Assembly (NCBI GenBank): GCA_007994965.1
Contig: VOPW01000001.1
Coordinates: 1,488,001-1,552,000 of the forward strand
DNA length: 64,000 bases
Direction of reading: 5' to 3'
Origin: Piscinibacter aquaticus
GTDB lineage: Bacteria > Pseudomonadota > Gammaproteobacteria > Burkholderiales > Burkholderiaceae_C
Part shown: one piece after another, positions 36,566 to 49,587 of the stretch
How positions within the stretch are numbered: position 1 is the stretch's first letter
How the letters are laid out: every line of letters starts with the position of its first letter
Made by a program: the position numbers and the translations under genes
Notes under the pieces: generated by a model
Database searches by the model: none
What the model was told of the DNA's origin: nothing
The model's input: the letters and a program-made list of their open reading frames with translations, nothing else

Positions 36566-37869
36566 ATGGCCCTCTTTCCCCAGGACGCGCTCAACGATGG
36601 CGTACGCAAGCGCGAGGTCTTCGGCTGGGCGATGTACGACTTCGCCAACTCGGGCTACACGACCGTCGTGCTCACGGCGGTGTTCAACACCTACTTCGTC
36701 GGCGTCGTTGCCCAGGGCGCGGAATGGGGCACGCTCGCCTGGACCCTGGTCATTGCTGCGTCCAGCCTGATCGTGATGGTCACGATGCCGGCGCTCGGCG
36801 CCTATGCCGATCTGCATGCGCGCAAGAAGGCGCTGCTGGCAATGAGCACGGCGGCCTGCGTGGCCGGCACCGGGGCGCTGGCTGCCGCGGGCACGGGCGA
36901 TCTGACCATCGCGGTGATCGCGATGCTGGTCTCCAACGTGTGCTACTCCTACGGGGAGTCGTTGACCGCCGCATTCCTGCCGGAACTGGCAAGGTCGGAG
37001 TCGATGGGGCGCGTCTCGGGCTGGGGCTGGAGCTTCGGCTACTTCGGCGGGATGCTCTCGCTCGGGCTGTGCCTCGCCTACGTGCTGTCGGCGCAGGCGC
37101 GCGGGCTGCCGGCCACCGAGTTCGTGCCGGTCACGATGTTGATCACGGCCGGTGTCTACGGCATGGCCTCTCTCGCGACGTTCGCGCTGCTGCGCGAGCG
37201 CGCGATACCGAATCCCGGTGCCGCGCAGCACGGTGGATTGATCGCCGCCATGCGGCAACTGGCCAGCACCGCTCGCCGCGCGCGGGCATTTCGCGACTTC
37301 AGCTGGCTGCTGGCCTGCGCCGTGTTCTATCAGGCCGGCATCTCCGTCGTCGTTGCATTGGCGGCCGTCTACGCCGAGCAGGTGCTCGGCTTCAAGCAGG
37401 CGCAGACGATGATGCTCGTCTTCCTCGTCAACATCGCCGCGGCGCTGGGTGCCTTCGGTTTCGGCTACTGGCAGGATCGCGCCGGCCACAAGCGCGCGCT
37501 GGCACTGACGCTGGTCGGCTGGATCGTCATGACGCTTCTCGCGGTGCTCGCCACCGGGCCGGGGCTGTTCTGGGTGGCGGCGGTGATCGCCGGGTTGTGC
37601 ATGGGCTCGAGCCAGTCGGCCGGGGCCGCGCCATGGCCGGCGTGTTTGCGCCGCCGTCGCAACGCGCCGAGTTCTATGGCCTGTGGACCTTCGCGACGCG
37701 CCTGTCGGCGATCGTCGGTCCGGTCACGTATGGCCTGGTGACCGGGCTCACGGGCGGCAACCACCGGCTGGCCATCCTGTCCACCGCGGCCTTCTTCGTC
37801 ATCGGCTTGATCCTGCTCCGTCCGGTGGACATGCAGCGCGGGCAGGCCGCGGCCGAGGCAGGCAGCTAG
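36566..37869 (+). CDS. MFS transporter, UMF1 type
   Basis: Inner-membrane carrier of about 434 residues with 12 hydrophobic segments. The opening KREVFGWAMYDFANSGYTTVVLTAVFNTYF is diagnostic of the UMF1/Atg22-like MFS branch, and ADLHARKKALL matches the loop 2-3 motif. One lesion near 37621 (GCCGGGGCC region) separates GSSQS from RAMAGVFAPP; GCCAGGG losing A is the simplest repair, which would be the only case with a non-Y flank, so it is uncertain. The ATG follows GCGGAG. The TAG stop shares bases with the murI stop. The substrate is unknown; Atg22 homologues suggest amino acids. Confidence 0.85.
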
Positions 37870-38656
37870 ACCGCCAGCGGACGAGGCACGATCTCGGCGG
37901 TCAACGAGAGCCACCCTGCCACGAATGCCGCCAGCCGCATCGGGTCGCCCGTCGTCTCGACGATGCAGACCCCGCGCGCATCCCCGGCCCACACCCGCAC
38001 GACCTGCGCTGCCACGGCATCGGACGTGTCGATGACGCGAATGCCATCGCCGAGTACCCGCTCGATCTCGGTGCGCACGAAGGATAGTGCGTGCAGCCCA
38101 GCGCGACGGTGTCGACCCCGGCCGTGCGCACCGCGCCGGCATGCAACTCGACCAGCGCCCGCAACTCGGCGTCGTCGCGGCGCCCGCGTTCGATCGCGGC
38201 GGCGAGCCCGCGACACGCCTGCAGGTGCACGCGGCAGTCGGATGCATCGCGCCGCAGCAGCGCAGCAATACGCTCGCTTCGCAAGGTGGCGGAGGTCGCC
38301 ATCACGCCGATGCGCCGAGTGCGGCTGGCCGAGACAGCGGGCCGCACGCCGGGTTCGATACCGACGAAGCGGACGGTCGGATGCCGCGCTCGCAAGGCGT
38401 CGATGGCGACGGCCGTCGCGGTATTGCAGGCGACGACGATCACGCGGGCGCCAAGCGCCAGCAGATGCTCGGTGATGCGAAGGCAGCGGTCGAGGATCTC
38501 GGCGTCGCTGCGTTCGCCGTACGGCGCGAAGGCCGAGTCGGCGACGTAGCGAAGCGGCGCGTACGGCAGCCGTTCACGAACGGCTCGCAGGATCGACAGC
38601 CCGCCGACGCCGGAGTCGAACATGCCGACGCATGGTGTCGAAAGGAATGCACTCAT
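37866..38656 (-). CDS. murI: glutamate racemase
   Basis: Makes D-glutamate for peptidoglycan by two-base proton exchange. Both catalytic cysteines are visible, in VVACNTATA and LGCTHYP, with the opening VGMFDSGVGGLSILRAV. One lesion near 38081-38083 has lost a C (TAT CCC TTC read TATCCTTC), splitting GCTHYP from FVRTEIERVLG; repair gives about 263 residues. I use the ATG at 38656 (MSAFLSTPCVGMFD); an upstream ATG at 38710 would add 18 unconserved residues. It is convergent with the MFS gene: the two stops overlap in CTAG at 37866-37869. Confidence 0.92.
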
Positions 38657-38714
38657 GCAGCGTGGCTGGCACTTCGTCTGGGGCCCGCAGTCTAGATCGC
38701 ACGGTCGCAACCGG

Positions 38715-38744
38715 TTGCCCGGTGGTTGGGTGGCAGGCTAAAAT
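38715..38744 (+). promoter_or_regulatory. putative promoter of etfBA
   Basis: TTGCCC (38715-38720, 4/6) and TAAAAT (38739-38744, 5/6) at an 18-base spacing. The -10 overlaps the left arm of a large palindrome, as expected for a repressed promoter. Confidence 0.45.
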
Positions 38745-38763
38745 AGAACGATCGTTCGATTTT
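38740..38763 (+). promoter_or_regulatory. 24-bp near-perfect palindrome, probable TetR-family operator
   Basis: A perfect 12-bp core palindrome (GAACGATCGTTC, 38746-38757) is flanked, after one mismatched base on each side, by AAAAT (38740-38744) and ATTTT (38759-38763). Such sites are typical of TetR-family repressors, and in betaproteobacteria a TetR-type fatty-acid regulator (FadP) is known to control ETF and acyl-CoA dehydrogenase genes. Assignment to FadP is inference. Confidence 0.55.
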
Positions 38764-38820
38764 GACTCCGCTTCGACGCGAGTGCGACAGGCCGCACCGT
38801 CGTGCACCACTAGAATCCGA

Positions 38821-38836
38821 TTAACGTAAACGTCAA
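38821..38836 (+). promoter_or_regulatory. second operator-like dyad before etfB (LiuR/MerR-like)
   Basis: TTNACGT and ACGTNAA half-sites form an imperfect 16-bp palindrome ending 19 bases before the etfB start. From memory it resembles the site of the MerR-family regulator LiuR, which represses branched-chain amino acid catabolism genes in proteobacteria. A TAGAAT box (38811-38816) lies just upstream, so binding here would block transcription from it. Confidence 0.45.
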
Positions 38837-38855
38837 TTCAGCAGGAGCCCGCCGG

Positions 38856-39605
38856 ATGAAGATCCTGGTCCCGGTCAAGCGTGTCGTCGACTACAACGTC
38901 AAGGTGCGCGTCAAGAGCGATGGCAGCGGTGTCGACATCGCCAACGTCAAGATGAGCATGAACCCCTTCGACGAGATCGCCGTCGAAGAGGCGGTGCGCC
39001 TGAAGGAGAAGGGCGCCGCCACCGAGGTGATCGCCGTGTCCTGCGGCGTCACGCAATGCCAGGAGACGCTGCGCACCGCGATGGCCATCGGCGCCGACCG
39101 CGCCATCCTCGTCGAGACCGATGCCGAACTGCAGCCGCTGGCCGTGGCCAAGCTGCTGAAGGCGCTGGTCGACAAGGAGCAGCCGGGCCTCGTGATCCTC
39201 GGCAAGCAGGCCATCGACGACGACTGCAACCAGACCGGCCAGATGCTGGCTGCGCTGGCCGATCTGCCGCAAGCCACGTTCGCCTCGAAGGTCGAAGTGG
39301 CCGATGGCAAGGCCACGGTCACGCGCGAAGTCGATGGCGGCCTCGAGACGCTGTCGGTCAGCCTGCCGGCCGTGGTCACCACCGACCTGCGCCTGAACGA
39401 GCCGCGCTACGTGACGCTGCCGAACATCATGAAGGCCAAGAAGAAGCCGCTCGAGACGGTGAAGCCGGCCGACCTCGGCGTCGACGTGACGCCGCGCATC
39501 AAGACCCTCAAGGTCAGCGAGCCGCCCAAGCGCAGCGCCGGCATCAAGGTGCCCGATGTCGCCACGCTCGTGGCCAAGCTGAAGAACGACGCCAAGGTGA
39601 TCTGA
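38856..39605 (+). CDS. etfB: electron transfer flavoprotein, beta subunit
   Basis: With EtfA it forms the soluble FAD/AMP heterodimer that takes electrons from acyl-CoA dehydrogenases to ETF-ubiquinone oxidoreductase. The 249 residues begin [20 protein letters not shown] and contain the ETF-beta signature around [25 protein letters not shown]. The frame is undamaged, and GCAGGAG precedes the ATG. etfA follows after two bases. Two operator-like palindromes upstream suggest control by fatty-acid or branched-chain catabolism regulators. Confidence 0.96.
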   Translation: MKILVPVKRVVDYNVKVRVKSDGSGVDIANVKMSMNPFDEIAVEEAVRLKEKGAATEVIAVSCGVTQCQETLRTAMAIGADRAILVETDAELQPLAVAKLLKALVDKEQPGLVILGKQAIDDDCNQTGQMLAALADLPQATFASKVEVADGKATVTREVDGGLETLSVSLPAVVTTDLRLNEPRYVTLPNIMKAKKKPLETVKPADLGVDVTPRIKTLKVSEPPKRSAGIKVPDVATLVAKLKNDAKVI

Positions 39606-39607
39606 CC

Positions 39608-40534
39608 ATGACCGCACTCGTCATTGCCGAACACGACAACGCCTCGATCAAGGGCGCGACCCTGAATACCGTCACGGCCGCAGCGGCTTGCGGCGGCGAC
39701 GTCCACGTGCTGGTGGCCGGCCACAATGCCGGCGAGGCGGCCAAGCAGGCCGCTGCCATCGCGGGCGTCACCAAGGTGCTGCACGCCGACGACGCGAGCG
39801 GCCCACGGCCTGGCGGAGAACGTCGCAGCCGTGGTGCTGGGTGTCGCGAAGAATTACAGCCACGTGCTGTTCCCGGCCACCGCCAGCGGCAAGAACGTCG
39901 CGCCGCGCGTGGCCGCCAAGCTCGACGTCGGCCAGATCAGCGACATCACCAAGGTGATCGCGGCCGACACCTTCGAGCGCCCGATCTACGCCGGCAACGC
40001 CATCGCCATGGTGCAGAGCGCCGATGCGATCAAGGTCATCACCGTGCGAACCACCGGCTTCGACGCGGCGGGCCAAGGCGGCAGCGCGGCGGTCGAGACC
40101 GTCGCTGCGGCAGCCGACAGCGGCAAGAGCAGCTTCGTGGGCAACGAGATCGCCAAGAGCGAGCGCCCGGAGCTGACCGCCGCGAAGATCATCGTCAGCG
40201 GTGGCCGCGCGATGGGCAGCAGCGAGAAGTTCAACGAGGTGCTGACGCCGCTGGCCGACAAGCTCGGTGCGGCGCTCGGTGCCAGCCGCGCGGCTGTGGA
40301 CGCCGGTTATGCGCCGAACGACTGGCAGGTCGGCCAGACCGGCAAGATCGTCGCGCCGCAGCTCTACGTGGCCTGCGGCATCAGTGGCGCGATCCAGCAC
40401 CGGCCGGCATGAAGGATTCGAAGGTGATCGTCGCGATCAACAAGGATCCGGAAGCGCCGATCTTCAGCGTGGCCGATTTCGGCCTCGAGGCGGACCTGTT
40501 CACCGCCGTGCCCGAACTGGTGGCCGCGCTCTGA
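39608..40534 (+). CDS. etfA: electron transfer flavoprotein, alpha subunit
   Basis: FAD-binding partner of EtfB. The C-terminal FAD domain has [36 protein letters not shown] and [16 protein letters not shown], with [16 protein letters not shown] at the end. Two lesions at RCCWGGY: 39799/39800 (GCCTGGC read GCGGC) and 40401/40402 (ACCTGGC read ACCGGC), the second inside the conserved QHLAGM. Repair gives 309 residues, normal for the subunit. Confidence 0.95.
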   Translation: MTALVIAEHDNASIKGATLNTVTAAAACGGDVHVLVAGHNAGEAAKQAAAIAGVTKVLHADDASGPRPGGERRSRGAGCREELQPRAVPGHRQRQERRAARGRQARRRPDQRHHQGDRGRHLRAPDLRRQRHRHGAERRCDQGHHRANHRLRRGGPRRQRGGRDRRCGSRQRQEQLRGQRDRQERAPGADRREDHRQRWPRDGQQREVQRGADAAGRQARCGARCQPRGCGRRLCAERLAGRPDRQDRRAAALRGLRHQWRDPAPAGMKDSKVIVAINKDPEAPIFSVADFGLEADLFTAVPELVAAL

Positions 40535-40554
40535 GCCGCTGAACCACCCGAACC

Positions 40555-40592
40555 AGCCCGTTCGCCGAAGTCTCTGGCCGACGGGCTTTTTC
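40555..40592 (+). terminator. rho-independent terminator after etfA
   Basis: AGCCCGT (40555-40561) pairs with ACGGGCT (40581-40587), with a secondary GCC/GGC pairing in the loop, followed by TTTTC. It ends the etfBA transcript before the acyl-CoA dehydrogenase gene. Confidence 0.8.
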
Positions 40593-40620
40593 TTGCCTGA
40601 TTCACACCGAGGATGACACC

Positions 40621-42412
40621 GTGAGCTACGTCGCGCCGATCAAGGACATGCTGTTCTGCATGAAGGAACTCGCCGCCATCGACGAGGTGGCGAAGCTGCC
40701 CGGCTTCGAGGAGGCCGGCTACGAGACCGCGCAGGCGGTGCTGGAGGAGTGCGCCAAGCTCAACCAGGACGTCATCGCGCCGCTGAACTGGGAAGGCGAC
40801 AAGTACCCGTCGTCGTGGCACGACGGCAAGGTGACCACCACGCCGGGCTTCAAGGAAGCCTTCCGCCAGTTTGCCGAGGGTGGCTGGCAGGGCCTGCAGC
40901 ATCCGGCCGACTTCGGCGGCCAGGGTCTGCCGAAGACCATCGGCGCGGCCTGCGGCGAGATGCTCAACAGCGCCAACATGAGCTTCGCGCTGTGCCCGCT
41001 GCTGACCGATGGTGCGATCGAGGCGCTGCTCACCGCCGGCACGCCCGAGCAGCAGGCGACCTTCATCCCGAAGATGATCAGCGGCGAGTGGACCGGCACG
41101 ATGAACCTCACCGAGCCGCAGGCCGGCTCGGATCTCGCGCTGGTGCGCACGCGTGCCGAGCCCCAGCCCGATGGCACGTTCAGGATCTTCGGTACGAAGA
41201 TCTTCATCACCTACGGCGAGCACGACATGGCGCAGAACATCGTGCACTGGTGCTCGCGCGCATCGCCGGCGCGCCCGAGGGCGTGAAGGGCATCAGCCTG
41301 TTCATCGTGCCGAAGTACGGTGAACGCCGATGGCTCGCTGGGCGCGCGCAACGACGTGCACTGCGTCAGCATCGAGCACAAGCTCGGCATCAAGGCCAGC
41401 CCGACGGCGGTGCTGCAGTTCGGCGACAAGGGCGGCGCGATCGGCCAGTTGATCGGCCAGGAGAACCGCGGCCTCGAGTACATGTTCATCATGATGAACG
41501 CGGCCCGCTATGCAGTCGGTCTGCAGGGCATCGCGATCGCCGAGCGCGCCTACCAGAAGGCGGTGGCCTATGCGCGCGACCGCGTGCAGTCGCGCCCGGT
41601 CGATGGTTCGATGACCGGCAGCGCGCCGATCATCCACCACCCCGACGTGAAGCGCATGCTGATGACGATGCGCGCCTACACCGAGGGCTGCCGCGCGATG
41701 GCGCTGACCGCCGCCGCTGCCTACGACGCCTCGCACCACCATCCCGACAAGGAGGTGCGCGCGCAGAACCAGGCCTTCTACGAATTCATGGTGCCGCTGG
41801 TGAAGGGCTACTCGACCGAGATGAGCCTGGAAGTCACGAGCCTGGGCGTGCAGGTACACGGCGGCATGGGCTTCATCGAGGAGACGGGTGCGGCGCAGTA
41901 CTACCCGCGACGCCAAGATCCTGACGATCTACGAAGGCACGACGGCGATCCAGGCCAACGACCTGGTGGGCCGCAAGACCGCGCGTGACGGCGGGCAGAC
42001 CGCCAAGGCGATCGCGACGCAGATCGAGCAGACCGAAGCCGCGCTCGCCAAGAGCGGCAGCGCTGCCGCGCAGGCGATGCTCAAGCGGCTGCGCGCCGCC
42101 CGCGAGGCCTTCGTGCAGGTGGTCGAGTTCGTCGCCGGACAGACCAAGGCCAGCCCGAATGCCGTGTTCGCCGGCTCGGTGCCCTACCTGATGCTCGCCG
42201 GCAACGTGATGGCCGGCTGGCAGATGGCGCGCGCGCTGCTCGCCGCCGAGCAGCAGCTGGCGCAAGGCGACGCCGACACCTCGTTCCTGCAGGCCAAGAT
42301 CGCCACCGCGCGTTTCTATGCCGAGCACCTGCTGGCCAAGGTGCCGGGCGTGCGCGACGCCATCGTCGAAGGCGCCGAGAGCGTCACCGCGCTGCCCGTC
42401 GACGCCTACTGA
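40621..42412 (+). CDS. acyl-CoA dehydrogenase (with C-terminal extension domain)
   Basis: FAD enzyme of fatty-acid beta-oxidation, about 597 residues, with the extra C-terminal helical domain of the FadE-like class (residues about 470-597). GTMNLTEPQAGSDL is the acyl-CoA dehydrogenase signature; the catalytic Glu is in IYEGTTAIQ; GVQVHGGMGFIEE is the second signature. Lesions: 41247 (ACCTGGT read ACTGGT) and 41318/41319 (ACCTGGT read ACGGT) at RCCWGGY, and one inserted C at 41904-41906 (YYRDAKI). The start is GTG at 40621, giving VSYVAPIKDM. Its electrons should pass to the EtfBA encoded just upstream. Chain length is not predictable. Confidence 0.93.
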
Positions 42413-42426
42413 TTCCGGAGAACCGC

Positions 42427-43385
42427 ATGTCGCTGCCGCCCATCCTCGCCAAGCTGCCGCTGCCGATCATCGGCTCGCCGCTGTTCATCATCAGCAACCC
42501 CAAGCTCGTGATCGAGCAGTGCAAGGCTGGCGTCGTCGGCTCGATGCCGGCGCTCAATGCGCGCCCGGCCGAGCAGCTCGACGAGTGGCTGGCCGAGATC
42601 ACCGAGACGCTGGCCGCCTACAACCGCGCCAATCCCGACAAGCCGGCCGCGCCGTTCGCGATCAACCAGATCGTGCACAAGACCAACGACCGGCTCGAGC
42701 ACGACATGCAGGTCTGCGCCAAGTACAAGGTGCCGATCGTCATCACCTCGCTGGGCGCGCGCACCGACATCAACGAGGCGGTGCATGGCTGGGGCGGCAT
42801 CGTGCTGCACGACATCATCAACAACACCTTCGCGAAGAAGGCGATCGAGAAAGGCGCCGACGGCCTGATCGCGGTGGCGGCCGGTGCCGGCGGCCATGCG
42901 GGCGTGAAGAGTCCGTTCGCGCTGATCCAGGAGATCCGCACCTGGTTCGACGGCCCGGTGGCGCTGTCGGGTTCGATCGCCACCGGCGGCGCGGTGCTGG
43001 CGGCGCAGGCGATGGGTGCGGACACGGCCTACATCGGCTCGGCCTTCATCGCCACCGAGGAAGCGCGCGCGCGAGCGAGGCCTACAAGCAGGCGATCGTC
43101 GAGTGCAATTCCGACGACATCGTCTACTCGAACCTCTTCACCGGCGTGCACGGCAACTACCTGAAGCCGTCCATCCGCGCCGCGGGCCTGGACCCCGACA
43201 ACCTGCCCGAGAGCGACCCGAGCAAGATGAGCTTCGGCGGCGACGGTGCCAAGAAGGCCTGGAAGGACATCTGGGGCTGCGGCCAGGGCATCGGCGCCAT
43301 CGACAAGGTCGTGCCGACGCGCGAGCTGGTGGCCCGCCCGGCCCGCGAATACCAGGACGCACGCCGCCGCCTGCTCGGCGCCTGA
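42427..43385 (+). CDS. nitronate monooxygenase / enoyl reductase-like FMN enzyme
   Basis: An FMN-dependent TIM-barrel enzyme of the 2-nitropropane dioxygenase family, about 318 residues. The phosphate-binding AVAAGAGGHAG and the GSIATGGAVLAAQAMGADTAYIGSAF strand are characteristic. One lesion in the alternating GC run at 43063-43073 (EEARASEAYKQA) shifts the frame, most simply by one GC unit too many. It starts 12 bases after the acyl-CoA dehydrogenase stop, so the two are probably co-transcribed. The family includes uncharacterised reductases associated with lipid catabolism, so the nitronate activity is a family label only. Confidence 0.88.
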
Positions 43386-43392
43386 ACGCCTC

Positions 43393-43677
43393 TCAGCCCA
43401 CTTCGGCGTCGGAATCGCAACCGGCGCCCGACGCGATCAGCCGCCGCGCCAGCCATGCCCAAGGCGTGCGGCGACCGGCGGCATCCTGCATGAGGCCGCA
43501 GCGGTAGCGCCGTGCGGCATCGTCCCAGCGCAGCGCGCGGCAGGCGCCGCGTCGTTTCATCGACACCAGCATGCCGGCCGGGCAGGGCTCGGCGAGGCAA
43601 CACACACCGCAACCGTTGCAGGCCGCGCCCAGCGCCGGTTTCAGCGGCGCGTCAGCATGGATGCGGATGATCTGCAC
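43393..43677 (-). CDS. YkgJ-family cysteine-cluster protein
   Basis: A 94-residue protein with a dense N-terminal cysteine cluster (ACNGCGVCCLAEPC, residues 19-32) and further cysteines in GACRA and YRCGLM, the pattern of the YkgJ/UPF0153 family thought to bind zinc or an Fe-S cluster. The frame is intact. It is convergent with the nitronate monooxygenase gene (7-base gap) and divergent from sucA. Function is unknown. Confidence 0.8.
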   Translation of the reverse strand: MQIIRIHADAPLKPALGAACNGCGVCCLAEPCPAGMLVSMKRRGACRALRWDDAARRYRCGLMQDAAGRRTPWAWLARRLIASGAGCDSDAEVG

Positions 43678-43911
43678 GTGGTCGTTTCAAGCCCGGCTGC
43701 ATTCTGTTGCGGCGCCGCGGTCCTCAGTCTTTCGATTTGATGGCCGATAACGGCGGTGTTACAGTCGCGCCCGAGACTTGACAGGTCCTTCCCGTCCCCT
43801 TTGCTGGATTCAGCCAAGGCGGGTCGCTAGTCCGCCAGCCGGTTAAGCCGTGTCGCGGAAGGTTTTTCAACCCACTACAGCGCTGGAAACCGGCGCGAGA
43901 GGTGAGCGAAG

Positions 43912-46770
<2,859 letters not shown>

Positions 46771-46784
46771 GTCCACCCCGGAGC

Positions 46785-46850
46785 GCCTGACGGCGCTCCC
46801 CCTCGAGGGGGCGCCGCCAGCGGCCCGGCAAGCCGGTTCCGCGGCGGCTG
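46785..46850. repeat. GC-rich intergenic palindrome between sucA and odhB
   Basis: A perfect 14-bp palindrome (46798-46811, CCCCCTCGAGGGGG) is extended by GGCGC and CGCC flanks with one bulge, then by a GGCCCGGCAAGCCGG-type second dyad and GCGGCGGC. From memory, similar blocks recur between genes in this group of Burkholderiales, suggesting a dispersed element; only one copy lies in the window. It has no T-run, so read-through into odhB is expected. Confidence 0.5.
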
Positions 46851-46884
46851 CGCGGTTCGAACAACACATCTCTGAAGACACATC

Positions 46885-48134
46885 ATGGCAATCGTTGAAG
46901 TGAAGGTTCCGCAACTGTCGGAATCCGTGGCCGAAGCCACCCTGCTGCAATGGAAGAAGAAGCCCGGCGAAGCCGTGGCGCAGGACGAGATCCTGATCGA
47001 GATCGAGACCGACAAGGTCGTGCTCGAGGTGCCGGCGCCGGCCGCCGGCGTGATGGCGCAGATCGTCAAGGGCGACGGCGAGAGCTGCGTCAGCGACGAG
47101 GTCATCGCGCGCATCGACACCGACGGCAAGGCCGCGGTCAGCCCGCTGGAGGTCAAGCAGGTGGCGCCGGCCGCTGCCCCGGCCGCCCCGGCGTCGACCG
47201 CCAAGGCCGGCGTGGCGATGCCTGCCGCTGCCAAGCTGATGGCCGACAACAACCTCGCCGCCGGCTCGGTGCCGGGCACCGGCAAGGATGGTCGCGTGAC
47301 CAAGGGCGATGTGCTGGCCGCCGTGGCCGGTGGCGCCGCCGCACCCGCGGCCGCTGCACCGGTGGCCGTGCCGGCCACGCCCGCGGTGGCCAAGCCGCTG
47401 CCGGCCGTCGCTGCGCCGAGCGCTGTCAACCTCGGCGATCGGCCCGAGCAGCGCGTGCCGATGTCTCGCCTGCGTGCCCGCGTCGCCGAGCGTCTGCTGC
47501 AATCGCAGGCCACCAACGCGATCCTGACCACCTTCAACGAGGTCAACATGGCCCCGGTGATGGAGATGCGCAAGCGCTTCCAGGAGAAGTTCGAGAAGGA
47601 GCACGGCGTCAAGATCGGCTTCATGAGCTTCTTCGTGAAGGCCGCGGTCGCCGCGCTGAAGAAGTACCCGGTGCTCAACGCCTCGGTCGATGGCAACGAC
47701 ATCGTCTACCACGGCTACTTCGACATCGGTATCGCGGTCGGTTCGCCGCGCGGCCTGGTGGTGCCCATCCTGCGCAATGCCGACCAGATGAGCTTCGCCG
47801 ACATCGAGAAGAAGATCGCCGAGTTCGGCCAGAAGGCCAAGGACGGCAAGCTCTCGCTCGACGAGCTGTCGGGCGGCACCTTCTCGATCTCCAACGGCGG
47901 CGTGTTCGGCTCGATGCTGTCGACGCCGATCATCAACCCGCCGCAGAGCGCCATCCTCGGTGTGCACGCGACGAAGGACCGCGCGGTGGTGGAGAACGGC
48001 GGTCGTCGTTCGCCCGATCAATTACGGCGATGAGCTACGACCACCGCATCATCGACGGCCGCGAGGCCGTGCTGGGCCTGGTCGCGATGAAGGAAGCGCT
48101 GGAAGACCCGGCGCGCCTGCTGTTCGACATCTGA
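46885..48134 (+). CDS. sucB: dihydrolipoyllysine succinyltransferase (E2 of 2-oxoglutarate dehydrogenase)
   Basis: Core of the complex: an N-terminal lipoyl domain with the lipoylated Lys in [11 protein letters not shown] (residues about 38-48), an Ala/Pro linker, a peripheral subunit-binding domain ([27 protein letters not shown]) and a catalytic domain with His in SYDHRIIDG. Two lesions at RCCWGGY: 48000/48001 (GCCAGGT read GCGGT) and 48025/48026 (ACCTGGC read ACGGC), within [16 protein letters not shown]. Repair gives 417 residues. Also called odhB. Confidence 0.95.
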
Positions 48135-48144
48135 GGACGCCGCG

Positions 48145-49574
48145 ATGAGCACCAAGCAATTCGACGTCGTCGTGATCGGCGGCGGCCCCGGCGGCTACAT
48201 CGGCGCGATCCGCGCCGCGCAGCTGGGCATGAACGTGGCCTGCATCGACGAGTGGAAGAACGACAAGGGCGGCCCGGCCCCGGGCGGCACCTGTACCAAC
48301 GTCGGCTGCATCCCGAGCAAGGCGCTGCTGCAGAGCAGCGAGCACTTCGAGCAGGCGGCCCACCACTTCGGCGACCACGGCATCACGCTGTCCGACCTGA
48401 AGATGGACGTGGCCAAGATGGTCGCGCGCAAGAACACCGTCGTGAAGCAGAACAACGACGGCATCCTCTACCTCTTCAAGAAGAACAAGGTCAGCTTCTT
48501 CCACGGCCGCGGCTCCTTCGTGAAGGCGGCCGAGGGTGGCTACGAGATCGCTGTGGCCGGTGCCGCGAACGAGACGCTGATCGCCAAGCACGTGATCGTG
48601 GCCACCGGCTCGAACGCGCGCCAGCTGCCCGGCGCACCGTTCGACGAGGAGCAGATCCTCTCGAACGACGGCGCGCTGCGGATCCCGGCGGTGCCGAAGA
48701 AGCTCGGCGTGGTCGGCTCGGGCGTGATCGGGCTGGAGATGGGCTCGGTGTGGCGCCGTCTCGGCGCCGAGGTCACCATCCTCGAGGCGCTGCCGGGCTT
48801 CCTCGGCGCCGCCGACGAGCAGGTGGCGAAAGAAGCGCAGAAGGCCTTCGTCAAGCAGGGCCTGAAGTTCGAGTTCGGCGTGAAGATCGGCGAGGTCAAG
48901 ACCGACAAGAAGGGCGTGTCGGTGGCCTACACCAACGCCAAGGGCGAAGCCGCCACGCTGGCGGTCGACAAGCTGATCGTCTCGATCGGCCGCGTGCCCA
49001 ACACCATCGGCCTGAACCCCGACGCCGTCGGCCTGAAGCTCGACGAGCGCGGTGCGATCGTCGTCGACGACGAGTGCCGCACCAACCTGCCGAACGTCTG
49101 GGCGGTGGGCGACGTGGTGCGCGGCCCGATGCTCGCGCACAAGGCCGAGGAAGAGGGCGTGGCAGTGGCCGAGCGCATCGCCGGCCAGCACGGTCACGTC
49201 AACTTCAACACCATCCCCTGGGTGATCTACACCAGCCCGGAGATCGCCTGGGTCGGCCAGACCGAGCAGCAGCTCAAGGCCGGCGGCCGCGCCTACAAGG
49301 CCGGCAGCTTCCCGTTCATGGCCAACGGCCGCGCGCGGCGCTGGGCGACACGACCGGCTTCGTGAAGTTTCTCGCCGATGCCAAGACCGACGAGATCCTC
49401 GGCGTGCACATCGTCGGGCCGTTCGCGTCGGAGCTGATCGCAGAGGCGGTGGTGGCGATGGAGTTCAAGGCGAGCGCGGAAGACATCGCGCGCATCTGCC
49501 ATGCGCATCCGTCGCTGTCGGAAGCCACCAAGGAAGCGGCTCTCGCGGTCGACAAGCGCACGCTGAACTTCTGA
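48145..49574 (+). CDS. lpdA: dihydrolipoyl dehydrogenase (E3)
   Basis: FAD/NAD disulfide oxidoreductase that reoxidises the E2 lipoyl groups. The redox pair is in [16 protein letters not shown], the FAD motif [13 protein letters not shown] at residues 12-24, the NAD motif [10 protein letters not shown] near 190, and the His-Glu dyad in [14 protein letters not shown]. One lesion at 49336-49339 (loss of G in GCGCGCGG, restoring [11 protein letters not shown]) is in a GC-alternating tract, not RCCWGGY. Repair gives 476 residues. It lies 10 bases after odhB. Confidence 0.95.
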
Positions 49575-49587
49575 ACGCCTTCAGCGC

